Assembly: GCA_031213475.1 (NCBI GenBank)
Contig: JARUPZ010000025.1
Location: 6,211,676 to 6,275,675 of the forward strand
Source of the DNA: Nereocystis luetkeana
Lineage: Eukaryota; Sar; Phaeophyceae; Laminariales; Laminariaceae
DNA: 64,000 nucleotides
Direction: 5' to 3'
Of this stretch, positions 1 through 11,900 are shown in pieces; position 1 is the first letter of the stretch; the number at the start of each line of letters is the position of its first letter. The translations under genes and the position numbers were made by a program. Below the pieces are notes generated by a model that saw nothing but the letters and a program-made list of their open reading frames with translations, had not been told where the DNA came from and ran no database searches.

Positions 1-933
1 AAAAATCCCGGAAATGTTGTAAAAACGCCGATTGGGACTCCAACGATACAATGGTTGGGTAGTTTTCTCATCGGAGGAGCGGCTTCGGTCCTGGTGGCAG
101 CTTGGTCATAACGTGCTGCGCCTATTCTAGGACGCCTCTGCTACGGGGCGTGGAATGGAGCGGGGAAGGTAGGAGTGGGTGGGTGGGGTGGAGTGGAGCG
201 TGGTTTGGAGGGGATTGGAGTGGCGCTGGGAGGAGGGTGTGTACGTTTGTCGCCTCCCTTGAGTCGTTCGACCATTGACCACGTGTCCCCTTTCGAGACG
301 GAGCACCGTTCCTACTCCTAGTAGGGACGCCTCCAACATTTGGGCGCTCATTACGGTACCGGTAATTGTTTGTTACCATATGTATGACATGAAAAAAACA
401 AAAACTTTGGGGAGCGAGAGGCGACACAATCAGGTGGGGGAGCAGGGGGGGCTGAAGGGGCTTGGTGTCACATGCAGTCCTAAGTGTCAAGATGCATCAC
501 ACGCCGTGCCGCTTGAGAGGGAACACACGCAACCCTAGCCAACAGAGTCGTGACATGCACTCCTGGTCAAGAGGTGACTCATGGAATCCTGGTAGAGACA
601 GACGGAGAGCCTGTTGCGGTGATGAACGGGCGGGGGGGGGGGGGGAATAAAGGAAGTGCCAAACCGTGGTAAATACAGCGTACCTTCCCCAATGCTACAA
701 TCAAAAGAAAGAGGGGGCACACATACGGTGAGGCGCGTGAAAGCGGTTTCCACACAGCGTCAACCACGAAACGTAGGCCCGGCCCGCTCCAGCCGGAGGT
801 GACTCCCGGCGCGAAAGAAACGATACCCACTAAACAATTCCACCTGGAGGGTCAACCATTGGACCCGTGCAGGTCTGCGAGCCGCGCGATGGTTAGACGG
901 CTTTGAGCTGCTTGCCTTGCCGCAGGCGCGTCT
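1..933. other. No gene seen; one short dispersed-repeat copy
   Basis: I see no splice-bounded exon here. Positions 242-345 match, with divergence, segments near 18425-18505 and 55443-55520. The shared core is a TACTCATTTGTTG-like stretch, then CATTGACCACG, then GAGACGGAGC. The open frames here overlap on both strands and look like chance. Confidence 0.5.
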
Positions 934-1313
934 TGCGCCGTTAGCATTATTTCTTTCGCTACACACGTTTTGCCCGCGAGGGTTGAAATGCGGTATTTGC
1001 ACGTGTTCCAAACTTGTTTTATTTTGTGTAAAACCACACTTGAACGTTGCGTGCGAACACAGCGTCTTGTGCTCAGAATTTATTTCAAGAACGCCAAAAA
1101 ATAAACTACGCGACGTATGAGACGCGCCGTTAGCATTATTTCTTTCGCTACACACGTTATGCCCGCGAGGGTTGAAATGCGGTATTTCCACGTGTTCCAA
1201 ACTTATTTTTTTGTGTAAAACCACATATGGACGTTGCGTGCGAACACAGCGTCTTGTGCTCAGAAGCTCTTTCAAAAACGCCAAAAAATAAACTACGCGA
1301 CGTATGAGACGCA
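934..1313 (+). repeat. Tandem duplication, two units of about 189 bp
   Basis: The segment beginning TTAGCATTATTTC at 941 recurs at 1130, and both copies end in GTATGAGACGC. They differ at scattered bases, for example a GAATTTATTTCAAGAACG stretch against GAAGCTCTTTCAAAAACG. No coding function is visible. Confidence 0.9.
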
Positions 1314-1639
1314 GCGTTTCGCGTAACACGGTATGATACCCATCGTGCGATGGCCCATTGGAGCCGAAAAAAAGACGCGCCTACTCCCCGCACGTAAGGC
1401 CAAAAATAAAAACCAGCACACATACGAAATTTTATCAGCACCTGGATATTGCAGTGGCCACTGTGTAGGAATCCTCGAGAGAGGCACCGCAGTCTGCCGA
1501 ATCGGCGAGCGCGCGCATCGCTTTTAAGAAAGTCTGGGCGGTAGCATGCTCTAAGGGAATCTGTGCAACGCGTGCGATCTGAGCCTTATAAATTGGTGCC
1601 TCGCCCGCCCGCCTCTATATTGTACTGAGGTATTGTCAC

Positions 1640-2036
<397 letters not shown>

Positions 2037-2037
2037 C

Positions 2038-2138
2038 TGGGGACTATAGTTAACAGGACCTATGGTTTACATAAAAACCTATATATTCAATCATTTTTAC
2101 TAACAGTATTTGGTCCTATTAACTATGGTCCCCCGTAA
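2038..2138. mobile_element. GGGGGACC-family MITE, copy 1
   Basis: A short element with terminal inverted repeats, left GGGGACTATAGTTAACAGGA and right TATGGTCCCCCG. It sits between TAG-microsatellite tracts, so it probably inserted into the array. It has no coding capacity. Confidence 0.85.
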
Positions 2139-2193
2139 TATTAGTAGTAGTAGTAGTAGTAGTAGCAGTAGTAGTATTAATAGTACACAATTG

Positions 2194-2880
2194 TCACGTT
2201 TGAGGCGATATTCGCGTCGTTTCTGTGTCTGGGCTGTTGTGACCGAACCCGAGGGTTGGGGGCCCTCTTGCCCTGTGGCAGACAATCGCGCAGGGACATC
2301 TCGAAACTTGAAACTACGTTACGCGACAGCGCGGAAGAATTTGTGAGGTAGGCACTGCACGCTCGACTTTGGGACGAAGATGACTATATGGCCTTATCGC
2401 GTGCTGAAATTTAAGCAGGCCACACACTGCCCCATTTGAGAATTTGATCTTGACCTAAAGTCAGGCATGCCTAAACGAGGCGTTTCATACTTGTATTGTA
2501 GTACATGAGGTCTAAAGAGGAATCGTCGGGCCAAAAACGTCAACAGGAGAACGCCAACCGATATCTGTTTGTGGTCGTGGCCATCGTACGGCGGCGGGTC
2601 ACCTGTCCCTCCGCCTTGCCGTTTCATCGCCGTCCCTCCGCAGGGGCGGTGGCACCAAACACGCCTCCTGCTCCTCCTGCTCATCCCTCCTTGCCACTGC
2701 CCGCCCCCTCCTCCTCCTCCTCCTCCTCCTCTTCTTCATCCTCCCTTGGCGGTGCATGGGCATGAGGTAGACCGGTTGGCCATCGTCACCGGCCGCGATA
2801 AGCGGCCGTGGGATGTTCAGCCGCAGAGGGCGCAAGTTGGGGAGATCGGCCGGCCAAACATCGTCGAACGCCAGCATGTA
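2194..2880 (-). CDS. Last two exons of an unrecognised gene
   Basis: I read two exons on the minus strand. The first runs 2880 to 2603. It is preceded by a pyrimidine-rich acceptor (CCCCTACCTGCAG) and ends at a CAG|GTGACC donor with two bases of a codon left over. The second runs 2272 to 2194 after GTCTGCCACAG. It takes up that phase exactly and ends in TGA after about 25 residues. The larger exon starts YMLAFDDVWPADLP, goes through NIPRPL and PVYLMPMHRQ, then becomes a basic arginine run and an acidic Glu/Gln tract. The stop just past the donor lies in the intron. I do not recognise the family. Upstream exons may lie at 3332-3392 and about 3750-3985, and the gene could be continuous with the 4424-7481 gene. 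Exon structure is inferred from splice signals and phase. Confidence 0.55.
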
Positions 2881-3331
2881 CTGCAGGTAGGGGGAGCGGG
2901 GGGACGGAGGGAGGGCGGTACACTTCGGGAAACACACATCGAGGGCCAGCGCACGGCTTTGATACACATATCCATCATGTTGTTGATAAGCACAAAGCGA
3001 GAACCTGGGGCTGCTGGCCCGGCCTGAAATTCTTGCGCGGGGAACCAAGCGTGGGGTCATACGTACACTACGGAAATATCAAGACAATCGTGTCGGGAGG
3101 ATAGAAAATAAGTGTCCCCTGACCCCGTTAGGCCTCAAAAGACTGAACTCCTATTTTGTGGAAAAATTAATTCGAAGTAGAGTCAAGTATACGTTATTAA
3201 AAGGGTCAAAAATTCAGCTCGAACGTCTTAGTGCTATTGCTTCGCACACATTCTCTCGCTGCGGTGGGAGGTGTCCTCTGCTGGATGTCTCAGACACGGG
3301 TGTCACCCCCCTCGCGGCCACCCTCATCTAC

Positions 3332-3392
3332 AGGGAGGACCGTCAACCGAGTGTCCGGCTGAAGCGCCTTCCGGGGGTCGGAGTGTTCGATG
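3332..3392 (-). CDS. Possible small exon of the 2.2-2.9 kb gene
   Basis: On the minus strand, after a CCGGCAG acceptor, 20 codons read protein-like (IEHSDPRKALQPDTRLTVLP). They end before GTAGAT in phase 0, which would join the 2880-2603 exon. The plus strand of the same stretch is also open and looks reasonable, so strand and reality are uncertain. A MITE begins 28 bases away. Confidence 0.3.
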
Positions 3393-3419
3393 CTGCCGGC
3401 TTTGGAAGCACCTTCCTAT

Positions 3420-3522
3420 TACGGGGGACCATAGTAAATATGACCTACGGCACAGGCAAAAACCCAAATATATTCCTATTTTTACCGACAATAATTAGTC
3501 CTATTTACTATGGTCCCCCGTA
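3420..3522. mobile_element. GGGGGACC-family MITE, copy 2
   Basis: Inverted ends CGGGGGACCATAGTAAATA and TATTTACTATGGTCCCCCG are flanked by TA on each side, which fits a TA target duplication. About 100 bp, non-coding. Confidence 0.93.
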
Positions 3523-3749
3523 AAAGCGGGGTCGAGGCGTAGGCGTGGAGACCCAGCTCGACCCCAACCACAAGCACAACCGTAAGCCTGGCCCTAAAAT
3601 GGACCCAGAACGGGAGAGAGAAAATTTCGGCTGCTCCGCTTTGTTCCCCTTTTTTCTTTAAATATTCCGAAGTGCGGACCACGATTTTCCTCCTGACCCC
3701 AGTAGTGCGTTAAGAGACCCCGGGAAAACTTCCCGCCGGGTGCTCCGTT

Positions 3750-3985
3750 CGTGCTACCGCCGACAGGAGCGCAAGTGGCGCCGAAGCAGAGACGAAAACG
3801 ACGAAGCAGCGCCACGAACCGATGCCTGCCGTCCTTCTCTACGCATGGTGGGTATTGTCCCCTCGGCGGCACGAGCGGGGAGGGACGGGACATCAGCCGG
3901 AGCTGGCGGTAAGAAGCGAGCAGATTGTATTTTCTGGATGCGTAGTTCTCGGTGTAGAGCTCGACGTCGCCTGACTCTTGCGCTA
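3750..3985 (-). CDS. Possible exon, unrecognised
   Basis: Minus-strand frame beginning near 3985, just after a CTCTAG acceptor candidate. It reads QESGDVELYTENYASRKY and then LLASYRQLRL before drifting into proline- and arginine-rich sequence. The donor is unclear. It lies between the 2.2-2.9 kb and 4.4-7.5 kb minus-strand genes and might link them. A second minus frame is also open over the same bases, so this is a weak call. Confidence 0.3.
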
Positions 3986-4265
3986 GAGGTCAGCGCTGGA
4001 GACGTATACACCATACCTTAGCCTACTGCAGTGGAGAGACTTTTGTTTTTACAGACTAGCGGATCTTGCGATAAAAGCTAGAAACGCGAAAAAAAAAACA
4101 AAGACACAACAAAGAAAACATACCGGAATTGTGGCACCAATCATGTTTCTATTGGGGATCATCACGTTCGTTTGAAAAAAGGGGGTAATTGATCTGGGCA
4201 ACGCTTTCTTTCCGAGAGGCGCACTTCCACTCCAGAGTTGTCGGAGCCTGCCTTATCGCCGCGGG

Positions 4266-4437
4266 CTAGATTATGGCGATGGCTAAATATGACAACAACA
4301 GCATCAACACCACCAACACCACCACCACCAACAACAACAACAACGGCAGCAACACCACCAACAGGGCCAACAACCACACCACCACCATCAAAACCATCAG
4401 CATCATCAGCATCATCAGCACCATCAGCACCAACAAA
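4266..4437 (+). repeat. CAACAC/CATCAG trinucleotide repeats
   Basis: Imperfect AAC, CAC and CATCAG units. The tract meets the tail of the large minus-strand exon at its right end. The apparent Thr/Asn-rich frames on the plus strand come from the repeat alone. Confidence 0.85.
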
Positions 4438-7400
4438 CGACGACAAGCCGCACCTGTTCGACGAGTTTCACCCTTCCCGAGCCATCGAGCGAAACGCCCG
4501 ACCGCCCCAGAGCTTCCGCGGTCAGCCCCACCAACGCCCCGCCGACAGCGCATCCACGCGGCGCTCTCCAGTCGTGCACCACTGGCGACGGCGTCGGCGC
4601 GAGTTCCAGTGCAGCGCGGTAGGGCTCCCCGCTGTTGTAGTCTCCGCCCCCTTTAGCCTCGCCGGGGTGCGGGGTTGCACGCACCGGGAGCTCCATCCGT
4701 GGCACTCTCTGGGTGACACGCATTTTAGCCGGTTCGTGTTCCGGCGGCGATGTCGTCGGCACCATCGCGTCGAAGATGCTGATAGCGCAGTCGTCACCGG
4801 TGCCCCCAAGGGCCTGCGATAGTGGCGCCCCTCGCGCGTTTTCCCCGCGGCCAGTACCACCACCTCCACCACCACAGCCTCTGCCGCCGCCCCCGCCCCC
4901 GCCATCACCACCGCCACCCCAAGCTAACCCCATGTCGCGCAGACCGGTGCTCACAGTGTGAGGCCTCTTCCTCCTCTTCCTCCTCGCCATGTCGTCACAT
5001 CGAACACACCCGGCCTCCCCCGTCGAAACGCCACTTACCCCCGCCGCGACACCCACGTCGGTATTCGCTTGCCCCCGCCGCCGCCTCCGCTCCCGCACCA
5101 GGGCATGGTCTCGTCGCTGCGAAGGCCCCGTAGACCAGGGCCGTTCTCGTGGGTGGCAAGGTTGGGGTTCCCTGCCGCGGGAGGGCGACGGCTGGCTGCT
5201 GTGATGGCTGTGGCGGTGACCGTGACTACGGTTGGTCAATCGCGAATTCCCTCCGAGGTTGCTGGCGTTGGTATTGGACCCTCCTGGTGACGTGAAGAGC
5301 GACGGTGCCGGACCGCGGGGGATGACCGCGTTGGCTGGGAAGAAACGGCGCAACCGAGAGTTTAAGTCCGCGACGTCGTCTTCGCAGTCATCATCGTTAT
5401 CATCGCCATTGGCATCGTCGATCTTGCCGCGCTCGTCTTTGTCGTCACCGTGATCCCCGTCGCTGCCGCTGTCTCGTTTGCCGTTGCCTTCGTTTGGGCT
5501 GCTGATTTGCCCGGTGCGCAGGGGAGGGCTAAAGCCATCCCCAGGCGGGGACCAAGGGAGAGGGAAAGGAGGAGGGCCCCCGATACTACCGCGGCTGACG
5601 GCGTTTGAGGTTGCGGAAATACCTTTGCGACGCATCTGCAACTCCTTTTCTTCCTCCTCCCTTTCCCCCTCCTGCGCGCTGCCCCCGCCGACGCCCAGCG
5701 CTTTCAGCGGCGAGATGCTCGCCACATCCGTGGCGCTGCGCTTGGACCGGCGGCATCGATAGTTTGCGCCCGCGACGACGCCAACGGTGGTGGTGCCTTG
5801 ATTTTCGCCAGTACGTCCGGTGCCTCGACTCTCGGTGTCAACAAACCTCGTGGGAGAACGAAGCAAACCCCGGCGGGATATCGGTGACCGCGGTGATGCC
5901 TCCCTTGAAACCGTCGGCTCACCTGTCACCGGAAGCGGTAAACCCAAACCTGTCTGGTCTCTCGGTTCGAGAATTTCCGCTACAGGTTCGGGGGACGTAT
6001 TGTCGCCGCCGCTGCCGGTGGCGGGCGATGGGGGCGGGGAAATAGTCGAAGACGTGAGCGCTTGTCTTGGGCTCGGAAGAAACCGCTTGGGGAGGGCGCC
6101 GGCGCCAAAGCTTGCCGGGCACTTCGGAAACCTGGCGCTGTGCTGGTGTTTGGTAGGTCTTGCCGGTGAATCCTTTGTCAGCGACCAAATGACCTTCGGA
6201 GGGAGGTTTTGCGCAATGAGACGGAACAGGGGGTTCGGACCCGCTCAGCCCTCTTGCGACTTCCGAGAGGTAAAAGGGATTCATACAGAATGACGGTTAC
6301 AGTAACCACTGTCGCGACGGCGTGTTCGGGGGACGATAAAATCGGCGTCCAAGTTTCAACGCAAGGAGTCGAACAACTCGGACGCGTGCAACTTGATGAT
6401 GTACCGGTGCTGACACCGGACGCTCGCGCTGGCGACACTCGTAGGCGGTAGGATAAACCCACATACACTGTTGTTTTGGCCGCTCTGTATCTGCGGGGTT
6501 AAGGGTCGATTTAAGGGGGTTTGTGACGGAACGAGTGGGCTTGGAGTATACCTATATTGAATTTTGTCTGTGTTTTGTCAGAATCGGCGGTGAAAGAGAA
6601 GGCCTGGCCGTTGCGCCCTGACATATTGGATTGCTGGTCGATAACATCACGACCGCGCCGAGAGGAAAGTAGGCGGAGCCTTTTACTCCGACCTTGCTTC
6701 GCAGAAATGTATTCCTGGTACCGATTCCTTTAGTCGAAGGGACGTTTCCCTCGAACGGGCGTGGAGGCTTAACAGGAGCAATGGAATCTTGACTTTGGGT
6801 TTTCTCTCTGCAGGCCGCGCCTACATGTCTTGACGGCAACCCCTACGAGCCCCCCCCCCTCGGAACAAGCAGCACGCTACAAGTGAGGACCGTTCGGTTA
6901 AAGTTAGGTTCGAAATAGTTGCTGCGACCAAACAAGCGCACGCTGGGAGAGCATGAAGCAAACGCCGAACGGACTAATCACAACTTCGTGTATACCGAGC
7001 CACAAGTCCACACCAGCAGGGCGAGCTGTTCGCCTCCTGGAGGCATCAACGTCATACACAACCAACCCAGCACAAAACCCGCAACAACAGCGTGTGTTGG
7101 CAAGTAATGTTCACCTCTACCAGGTACAAGGTAGGGGCACAAAACACGCCAACACAACACTGCGGTACCAGCGGTATGCCGCTTACCTCCGGGGGCAATA
7201 ATGCCAGCTTGGGAACCGCCTCCGGGGGCAGGCCCGCCCTTTTCAGGGCTAGCCGGTGCCTCGGTCTTCGCGGCGCAGTTACCTCTGAGGTTGCCTTTAT
7301 CACGGATTCTGCCACTGGCTTTGCCACCGGCTTTGCCACCGTTTCTGCCACCGTTTCTGCCACCGTTTGTGTCACCGGTGTTGCCCCCCTCGTATTTACC

Positions 7401-7481
7401 ACCGTATGTGCCACGGGTGCCGTCCCCTTTCGGAAACTGCGCTGATGTACGTCGCGGCAGTAACCACTGCGGGACTCGGGC
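4424..7481 (-). CDS. Low-complexity protein gene, two exons visible
   Basis: Exon 7481-7187 follows a good acceptor (TTCTCCCACAG) and ends at GAG|GTAAGC after 98 codons plus one base. It is rich in Gly, Asn and Arg (TYGGKYEGGNTGDTNGG). The large exon starts at 6243 after a TGAG acceptor and takes up that phase. It stays open for about 1.8 kb to a stop at 4424. It carries Pro/Ser-rich sequence, a Glu-rich patch, an Asp-rich tract (DSGSDGDHGDDKDERGKIDD), a His-rich patch, and a poly-Gly stretch near 4850-4925. No catalytic domain is visible, and disordered proteins of this kind often have no close relatives. A CAG|GTGCGG donor at 4453 means the gene may continue further left. The start codon is not seen. 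The length and GC bias favour real coding. Confidence 0.5.
6552..6839 (-). CDS. Possible alternative exon inside the 6.2-7.2 kb intron
   Basis: A minus-strand frame of about 95 codons reads protein-like (DSIAPVKPPRPFEGNVPSTK). It lies in the intron between the two exons of the low-complexity gene. Its donor would fall at or beyond an in-frame stop, so I could not build a clean exon. It could be a skipped exon, a pseudo-exon or chance. Confidence 0.2.
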   Translation of the reverse strand: MPSRHVGAACREKTQSQDSIAPVKPPRPFEGNVPSTKGIGTRNTFLRSKVGVKGSAYFPLGAVVMLSTSNPICQGATARPSLSPPILTKHRQNSI

Positions 7482-7599
7482 CTGTGGGAGAACACGACGC
7501 CACAAGCCAGACGCATTCGTTACTTTACGGATTCGAATGTGAACGGCGATTATAGCGGTAGTGTCGGTAGCGTTAGGTTAGGGCTAGGCATAGGGTTGT

Positions 7600-7805
7600 G
7601 GTTTGCGTTAAGGTGAAATACCCCCTTACTCCGCACAAGGGGACTGATTGTATCACGTATTTTGTTTATGGCAAGGCACCCAAGGGGCAGTTGCATGGTA
7701 CTCCCATTGCTATCTCTGGAAGTGGCCACGCCGGATATAAAGTTAAGTCATTGAAGCTGTCATCCATAGGCAAGTCCGCACCACAAGAGCGGCTCTTATT
7801 AGTAG
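7600..7805 (+). repeat. Fragment of the poly-C-ended 540-bp family
   Basis: It matches the middle of the full copies at 22217-22760 and 47455-47960 through TACTCCGCACAAGGGG, ATTGCTATCTCTGGAAGTGG and GAAGCTGTCATCCATA. Both ends are missing. Confidence 0.8.
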
Positions 7806-8519
7806 TAGGACGCTGACGCCCTTAAATAGTGGATCTCACCTACCCTTACCCCAGCGCCGGTACTAAGGAAAACGTACTTGGTACATATTAAATAGAAGTA
7901 TGTTCGCTGTCTGGTGACCAGTCATCAGTCCTTGATCAGTGACACTCTCCCAGACTCGAGTCAGCAAAAATAGGTGACGCCCCTTATCGCGTGCTTACCT
8001 TGACCTCGCTTGATGAGAGTAAGCACATGCCGTTTTCAGAGAGCACAATCCGCTGGAAGAGAGCACGATCCTATCCTATGTGAAAGAACAAAATCCCATA
8101 TAAGAGGGCACGCCTCCCCCCCCCGCCGCCTTTTCGAGATGGCGCCATATCGGGGGGGGGGGGGGGTACTCTGGTAGCGATCAGGATCAAACAACGCCAG
8201 AAAATACAGAAGAGAATACAACTCTGCCTCCTCAAAGTACGGACTGTTTTCGCGTTACGAGTTACATTTAGGGTCATGATCACTATATACCCCACCCGAG
8301 CTACTGAAGAAGAAGATGGGGCCAAAGGAGGCTACGTAGGCGTCCCACAGTAAGCATCTGTCGGAACGTGAATAAAATAAAATAAAAACACGCGAAGTCG
8401 ACGCACAAAGCAGGCTTAATCCAAACTATAGGACCTTCTGAGCACCTCTTGGGGGCATAAACGAGGGCGCGGAGTCCACATGGCGTCGAAAAACGCCCGC
8501 ACATCGCGGGCGCTCGTAC

Positions 8520-8626
8520 CTCTTCGCGGAGGCGTGTGTGAGGGAAACCGTGGAGCCAGACCAGGTGGGTGTGGGGAAGCTTCTGTTGCCCCAGGGGGGG
8601 AGTCGTTCAGGCGGAGTTGCCGCTTT
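8520..8626 (-). CDS. Internal exon of an unrecognised gene
   Basis: On the minus strand a strong pyrimidine tract (CCCATCCTCATCCTCCAG) precedes 107 bases that read KAATPPERLPPWGNRSFP, then TPTWSGSTVSLTHASAK. A GAG|GTACGA donor ends the exon, leaving two bases of a codon. The plus strand also has an ATG frame here (MASKNARTSRALV) with a CAG|GTGGGT donor. I prefer the minus strand because of the acceptor. No partner exons were found nearby and no family was recognised. Confidence 0.35.
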
Positions 8627-8785
8627 CTGGAGGATGAGGATGGGCAGAGGGGGAGGGTGTATTGGTATTAAGGTTGTTGTGTGTTGTGTGGTGTTCTGAT
8701 GCGTTTCCAGCATGAGCTTCAACGTTGGTCACTCGTGAACATTCCAGAACAATCGAAGACCAAGGGGCAAGAGTGTTCGTTGTAG

Positions 8786-9004
8786 TTGCTGTAGATGTAG
8801 GTTGTTGCCGTCGTTGCTGTTGTTGCCGCTGTTTGTTGCTGTTGATGTTGCCGCTGCTGTTGATGTTGATGTTGATGTTGCTGTTGCTGCAGTTGCTGCT
8901 GCTGTTGTTTTAGATAAGTTGTGCGCTTCGTTGTTGTCGTTGATGCCGTTGTTGTTGATGATGCTGCTGCTGTTGCCACAGTAGCGGCGCTGTTGTTGCT
9001 AAAG
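8786..9004 (+). repeat. TTG/CTG/GAT trinucleotide repeats
   Basis: Imperfect GTTGCTGTTGATG units over about 220 bp. The Leu-, Val- and Gln-rich frames on both strands are repeat artefacts. Confidence 0.9.
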
Positions 9005-9364
9005 ACCACCAGGCGCTTTCTTTATAGCTCCTGCTGTTGGGGTTGATAAGGATGCGGCTGCTGCTTCTGCGGTCGCCTGCATACACCAACCATGTGCATC
9101 GAGGGCCCATGCCGAGTTTTCTTCCTAGACAGACACGCGTCTCGGGTGATCACAACCTACGGGGCAGAGAAAAAACCCCCCGCGGCAGCTCGTCACCCTC
9201 GCCCGCCATTTACGGTGTGATCTATCCCTCAGGAATCCTGAGGGTTCGACCGCTTTGCTTCAAAACACCCTCTTCCAAAACCTGCACCAAAAAATGTTCC
9301 GACTAATCCAAGGCACCCCCCGCCCCCCCCCCTCCCCCCCCGCCTGGTGTTCTTCTACGACAAG

Positions 9365-9475
9365 CAGCGCGCTCATATCGAGCAGTGGGCACGTCATGCC
9401 GCAAACAAGGTCGCAGGAATGGATGTGGGATCCCCACCCCGCCGTGCTCCATTCCGTGAGCCACACACTACCGAG
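9365..9475 (+). CDS. Likely internal exon, unrecognised
   Basis: A poly-C tract (9317-9350) leads to an ACAAG acceptor, followed by 37 codons in phase 0: QRAHIEQWARHAANKVAG, then MDVGSPPRRAPFREPHTTE. It ends at GAG|GTTTTA. The charged, helix-like start and even base use look coding, and the frame is also open upstream (VFFYDK). I cannot name it or find partner exons. The minus strand is open too. Confidence 0.38.
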
Positions 9476-9596
9476 GTTTTAACGCTGGGCATTGTCTCTG
9501 GAAGCCTTATATCACCCCCATTTCGTTTCTGGACGGCACATTTTGCTTTCTTCTTTTGTTTTCGACGGGTGCTACGATGAGGGTGATGGGGGGGGG

Positions 9597-9712
9597 GGGG
9601 GGGAGTGTACTCGATAGGAGAAATATGCTCGATATCATGCATGGTCGTAGTCGTATGACCATGGACCCTCGCATCCCTACAATGCCGGGACGGAGCACGT
9701 CGGGTTTCGATG
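9597..9712 (-). repeat. Poly-C-ended 540-bp family, 3' part
   Basis: Reverse-complement copy of the family's last 115 bases: a poly-G run, then GTACTCGATAGGAG, CATGCATGGTCGTAGTCGTA and CGGGACGGAGCACGTCGGG. Confidence 0.9.
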
Positions 9713-9774
9713 GATGCTACGACGGCGGGGGAGAGGGGATGGAGGGGGGCTCCTTACTTGAGGGAAAGAAAATT

Positions 9775-10135
9775 CGAGCCCAACTCGGACATCTAGATCC
9801 ATCAACTGTGGGTCATCTAGATCATCTAGATCGTCGCCTGTCGTTCTGAGGTGTCGTGCAGGATCTGCATATAGCTCACATTCAATCCGGGAAAACATGT
9901 CCTAGATTATGCATAATTTGTGGCTGCCACGCGGAAGCACGAGCCGAATCATACAGAGCATACAGATCGTGCAGATCACACATATCGTACAGATCATACA
10001 TACCATACCGATCATACAGATCAGGGATCTATATCTCTGTGTGTCAGACTGATGGATCACCTACCGCTGTGGAGGATCCGTACGGTACAGATCCAACCCA
10101 GCAGACATGCCCCAGATCATGCAAGTGATGTAGTT
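9775..10135. repeat. GATC-rich dispersed repeat with CAGATCATA array
   Basis: ATCTAGATC units precede a core shared with 11093, 12536, 23380, 51650, 53150, 55330 and 57930. That core includes CAGGATCTG and a CCAACCCAGGAAA-like motif. A short array of AGATCATACAG units follows. Confidence 0.8.
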
Positions 10136-10173
10136 CCCACCCGCCAAAATAAATTAGCTCATTCAGAGAAGGG

Positions 10174-10909
10174 ATGTACCTATCTGGTCTGAAAGACCTA
10201 GATCATCCAGTTGAACGTTTTCTATACGATCTGGCCGAGGCGTGGAAAAATCCACCTCGCTCTGAGGTTCAGCCAACCCGGAGGTTCAGCGCTGGGTCTC
10301 AGCTTCGGGAGGAATCTACTAGTTTAATCAGACCTTTTATCGTTTCCAGACGAAAAAGTCAACGACGTACTTCACACTATTTCGAGTCAATGGTGGACGA
10401 TTTTTGCCCCACCCATACCCTACATACGTGTACAGCAATTTCCAGGTGTGAAGGCTTCCAATTTGGATTGGCCGAATATCTCTGGCTTCTGCCACAAACC
10501 TACAAGACTTCCGACGAAATGTTGCCGAGATTTCTTGACTGCGCAAAAGAACGTGCCTCGTCTTTGGAAAACGATCCGTTTCTTCCACGAGTTTCTTGTT
10601 TCGTACCGGTGGCTCAGACCAGTCTTCGGTACCGACGACGCCAAAGGTAACGCCCACTGTGCGACCTGTTCCCGAAGCTTCGCCATCCCGCTGCCGCTTC
10701 TTCCTCTCCTCTGCGAAGGAACGGGAGGTGAACCTTATGCTCCCGCCCCATGGTGTGCTGCTCCCCGTGCCGGCGGCCAGAGCTAGACGCCGCTTGGCTC
10801 TGCAACGGTCCGACATGTTCGTGTTGAGCGGAGAATAAGCCAGGGGTAACGATTCATTTTTCATTCCCAAAAACGGACACATGAACAAAACAAAAACAAT
10901 CGTCCCCAA
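10174..10909. other. Unresolved open frames on both strands
   Basis: The plus strand has 158 codons (10174-10650) with a plausible stretch FQFGLAEYLWLLPQTYKTSD. The minus strand has 190 codons (10337-10909) with RFTSRSFAEERKKRQRDGE and DRFPKTRHVLLRSQE. Another plus frame is also open. The region is poor in stops in several frames and I found no decisive splice sites, so I cannot say which frame, if any, is used. Confidence 0.25.
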
Positions 10910-11092
10910 ACTACTACTGCTGTAGACATCGGTGGCCGGTGCTGCTCGCGTATTTTTTTTTTTTGCGTGTCATTTTTTCCTGTCGATTCCCATCAGGGTT
11001 TCATTCAAACCTCGGACAAAATCGGACGGGTCAGATAGATCAGACAAATCACGCTCTACTGCTGGAGATCACCTAGATCCTTTGAACTGCCG

Positions 11093-11560
11093 TTACGAGG
11101 TGATGCGCAGGATCTGTGAACGTAGGGCGCATCCAACCCAGGAAAAAGGATGCCCTCGAATCGCGCTGATTTGTTCGGCTCCCTCCCGGTAACACGGCCT
11201 AAAAATCTCAAACAAGATCGAGAATAAATCTTCGTTGAAAGATCTAGATCGATGATATATCTGTAGATGATCTGTAGATATTTTTTAGCTAATCTGTATC
11301 CAACCTGTAGATGATCTGTACATGGTCTGTAGATGGTCTGCACATTACATGGTCTGTAGATAGATGATATGTACATGATATGTATATGACCTGTGGATGA
11401 TCTGTAGATGATATATAGATGATCTGTATATGGTCTGTATCTGAGCCGCATACGATCAGTATATATATGACCTGTGGGTGATCTGTATATGATCTTTAGA
11501 TGAGCTGTGGATGATATGTGGATGATGTGTAGATGATCTGTGGATAATCTGGCCAAGGTC
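11093..11560. repeat. GATC-family core plus GATGATCTGTA minisatellite
   Basis: A core copy (11093-11150) is followed by about 300 bp of imperfect GTAGATGATCT units. The frames here read as repeated Tyr/Ile/His and are not credible genes. Confidence 0.85.
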
Positions 11561-11689
11561 TGAAAAGGTTGACCTATGTGCGACTGATGGCTCTCTCGGG
11601 TTTCGGTGTGTTACTCAGGTGGCGTGTCACAAAAGTGCGCGCCTGATGGTGATTCTCCTAAGAATATACCGGTACTATGCACCACTCTT

Positions 11690-11900
11690 AACGGAAGGGT
11701 GCTGACCGTTAAGAGCCTTTCCTGTCGGAGAGCTTTTACCCTTCCAGAATTTCCAAAGTTTGAAAAAAAATGAATTTGTATCAAGATACGGAGGCGTTCT
11801 GTCAAAATTTGTACAATTCGTCAGAAGCAAAAATATCAGCAAAGTTAAACTTCACTTAAATGTAAAACAAATCAGAAAAAATCTGGATTTTTTTTTTTTT
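11690..11900. repeat. Dispersed repeat related to 37975-38330
   Basis: It shares TCGGAGAGCTTT and ATCAAGATACGGAGGCGTT, in inverted orientation, with the tandem block at 37975-38330. A poly-T run ends it. Confidence 0.6.

Noticed and set aside
5600-6045. Plus-strand frames opposite the large minus-strand exon
   Set aside because: They are GC-driven shadows; the minus strand keeps one frame open for 1.8 kb with matching splice phase.
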